A stretch of DNA of 64,000 nucleotides, from assembly GCF_001668725.1 (NCBI RefSeq), contig NZ_LZKL01000064.1, positions 1-64,000 of the forward strand. Reading direction: 5' to 3'. The notes below the pieces were generated by a model, which was not told the origin of the DNA, made no database searches, and was given only the letters and a program-made list of their open reading frames with translations. The position numbers and the translations under genes were made by a program. This document shows, in pieces, positions 62,341-64,000 of this stretch (position 1 is its first letter; each line of letters begins with the position of its first letter). The stretch comes from Mycobacterium sp. E787. GTDB taxonomy: Bacteria; Actinomycetota; Actinomycetes; Mycobacteriales; Mycobacteriaceae.

Positions 62341-63866
62341 CCCGAAATCGACCAGGCCAGCCACGACAGGACGACCGCCGACCCGGCGAGCCCGAGCGCC
62401 CCACGAAACCAGCGCCGGCGCCACAGCAGCGCCGCCGCCAGAATCGCCAGCGCCGTGCCGGCGCCGACCACCACCACGCCGGGCGCACCGGCCGGCACGG
62501 GCACCGTCGCCGCGGGCACGTCGGCCGACCACTGCGCCACGCGCAACACCCACCACAGTTCGGGCCCGCTGAACCGAATCAACAGCTGCGCACCGGCGGG
62601 CCACAGCAGGCAGCCCACGGCCGCCGCGCTGCCGAGCACGGTGATCGGCGCTACCACGGGAGCCACCGCGAGGTTGGCCACCGCGGCCACCAGGCTGAAC
62701 CGGCCCGAGATCCCCGCGACCAGCGGGGCGGTCACCACGTGGGCGGCGCACGCAACGGCGAACGCGTCCGCCAGCGGTTTGGGCCAGCCCCTGCCGACCA
62801 GGCGCCGCGACCACGAGGGCGCGATGACGACCAGCGCGGCCGTCGCCAGCACCGACAGCGCAAAACCCACGTCGACGGCCAGATGCGGAGCGAGGGCCAG
62901 CACGATCAGCACCGTGGCGGACAGTGCCGGAATCGCTTGCCGCCGGCGCGAAGACAGCATCCCGGTCAACGCGATCGCGCCCATCACCGCCGCGCGCAGG
63001 ACGCTCGCGGTCGGCTGCACGACGATGACGAACGCCACCAGGGCGACGGCCGCGAGCACGACGGCGGCGCGGGGGCCGATCAACCGCGCTGAGAACAGCA
63101 CCGCCGCGCACACGATCGTGACGTTGGCCCCGGACACCGCCGTCAGGTGCGTCATGCCCGCGGCCCGAAACTCCCGGCTGGTCTCGCTGGCGACCGCCGC
63201 GGTGTCGCCGAGGACCAGCGCCGGCAGCATCGCGGCCTCGTCCGCGGGCAGTGCGTCGCGGGCCGCGGCCGCGAACCGGCGGCGCACGGCGTGGGCGGCC
63301 CGCTGCACCGCACCCGCGGTCCCCATGGTCGGCCGGCCCGTCGCGTTGAGCACCGCGACCGTCAAGTCGCGGTGGCCCGGGCGGCTGATGCGGGCGGTGA
63401 AGCGCACCGGCTGTCCGACCATCAGGCCGCCGAAGTCCGACGCCCGGGCGAAGACGACCACCCTGCCGGACATCTCATCGTCACGCAGGCGCTGCAGGGT
63501 GGCGCGAAACATCAGCCGGCCGGAGCCCAGCGACAGCGCGGTCTCGGTCGGGGTGACCGTTACGGGGGCGGCCGTGCCGAACGCCGCAGTGATCGGGTGG
63601 CGACCTACCGCGTCGGCGCGCAGCGCGATCGCCAGCCCGAAACCGGCGCCCACCACGCCGATCGCCACCAGGCCCGCGCCGACCGCCGGAAGCCGCGGCG
63701 TCCGGCCGGAGCGGCGCGCGGCGTAACCGGCCGGCGCGCCCAGGGCGGCCAACACGAGGCAGCCGCACGCCACCACGCGCCCGACCGGCCACCAGATCCC
63801 GGCGGCGGTCACCATCCAGGCGGCGAGCGCCGGTGCCACCAGCCGCACATCGACGTGGCGGCGCAC
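62313..63866 (-). CDS. comEC: ComEC/Rec2-like membrane channel protein, competence domain only
   Basis: A 517-residue polytopic membrane protein of the ComEC family, the DNA-uptake channel of transformable bacteria. It has an N-terminal OB-like region (about 100-200), then the competence domain with LPALVLGDTAAVASETSREF, AAGMTHLTAVSGANVTIVCA, RAAVMGAIALTGMLSSRRRQ and many helices to the end. The beta-lactamase-like nuclease domain of full ComEC is missing, as in M. tuberculosis Rv2414c (similar length). The start is GTG 63866, five bases after the comEA stop; GTG 63848 is possible. Natural competence is not established in mycobacteria, so the role is unknown. Confidence 0.85.
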   Translation of the reverse strand: MRRHVDVRLVAPALAAWMVTAAGIWWPVGRVVACGCLVLAALGAPAGYAARRSGRTPRLPAVGAGLVAIGVVGAGFGLAIALRADAVGRHPITAAFGTAAPVTVTPTETALSLGSGRLMFRATLQRLRDDEMSGRVVVFARASDFGGLMVGQPVRFTARISRPGHRDLTVAVLNATGRPTMGTAGAVQRAAHAVRRRFAAAARDALPADEAAMLPALVLGDTAAVASETSREFRAAGMTHLTAVSGANVTIVCAAVLFSARLIGPRAAVVLAAVALVAFVIVVQPTASVLRAAVMGAIALTGMLSSRRRQAIPALSATVLIVLALAPHLAVDVGFALSVLATAALVVIAPSWSRRLVGRGWPKPLADAFAVACAAHVVTAPLVAGISGRFSLVAAVANLAVAPVVAPITVLGSAAAVGCLLWPAGAQLLIRFSGPELWWVLRVAQWSADVPAATVPVPAGAPGVVVVGAGTALAILAAALLWRRRWFRGALGLAGSAVVLSWLAWSISGLVAIASAA

Positions 63867-63871
63867 CGGTG

Positions 63872-64000
63872 TCAGACACGGACCAGCGGGCGCAGTTTCT
63901 CCAGCCGCGCCGGGCCGATGCCGTCGACGTCGGCGAGCTGGTCGACACTGGTGAACTTGCCGTTCGCCTGCCGCCACGCCACGATCGCGGCGGCGGTGAC
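63872..64000 (-). CDS. comEA: ComEA-like helix-hairpin-helix DNA-binding protein, C-terminal end
   Basis: Forty-two residues and a stop are visible; the 5' part is beyond the window. They form the second helix-hairpin-helix repeat of ComEA: AAAIVAWRQANGKF, VDQLADVDGIGPARLEKLRP. ComEA is the exported DNA receptor paired with ComEC. It lies immediately upstream of comEC with a 5-base gap, so the two are co-transcribed. Confidence 0.85.
   Translation of the reverse strand, partial: VTAAAIVAWRQANGKFTSVDQLADVDGIGPARLEKLRPLVRV

Overview
The window is GC-rich actinobacterial DNA whose gene content and order match a mycobacterium. A complete mycobactin locus (mbtA to mbtI) is followed by hemW, sirA-cysH, ggtB, cysA-cysW-cysT-subI, a trehalase, lppR, lepA, rnz, the transglutaminase/alpha-E/ATP-grasp trio, rpsT, holA, comEC and comEA. 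This is the order known around Rv2376c-Rv2415c of M. tuberculosis, with differences (no rpfD, no PE_PGRS gene, extra insertions) that point to a non-tuberculous species. The species cannot be named from the sequence alone.

Layout. 1-433: a broken ECF41-type sigma factor tail inside a 77-bp inverted repeat at the window edge. 427-1550: two secreted MTB12-like antigens. 1651-21228: mbtH-G-F-E-D-C-B, seven overlapping minus-strand genes facing mbtA (21325-22965) across an IdeR box. 22976-28795: an EntS-like exporter, a secreted bicovalent FAD oxidase, a DesA1-like desaturase with a DosR-like box, and mbtI with its own IdeR box. 29156-34055: two tandem SbtA-type bicarbonate transporters and one SulP transporter, whose leaders share a motif. 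34066-38817: hemW, then a poly-cysteine leader peptide in front of sirA-cysH and a sirohydrochlorin chelatase-like gene. 38986-42449: an epoxide-hydrolase-like gene, a decayed 13E12/HNH relic and ggtB. 42451-46266: the sulfate ABC importer. 46474-53730: two very small membrane proteins, a flavin monooxygenase, trehalase, two PknH-sensor-like lipoproteins and lepA, which has no canonical start codon. 53865-64000: a lone PemK/MazF-like protein, a CBS protein, rnz, a divergent membrane protein/MarR pair sharing operators, the trio, rpsT, holA, a two-copy 55-bp repeat, comEC and the end of comEA.

How the genes work together. MbtI makes salicylate and MbtA activates it onto MbtB, which adds and cyclises Ser/Thr. 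MbtC/MbtD supply the hydroxybutyrate unit, MbtE/MbtF add the lysines, MbtG hydroxylates lysine, and MbtH assists the adenylation domains. IdeR should repress this under iron repletion. CysTWA-SubI brings in sulfate, CysH and SirA reduce it to sulfide, and the Cys-rich leader would couple sirA-cysH expression to cysteinyl-tRNA supply. The SbtA/SbtA/SulP block looks like a dedicated inorganic-carbon uptake locus and is the most unusual larger unit here. No CRISPR array, intact insertion sequence, rRNA or tRNA gene was seen.
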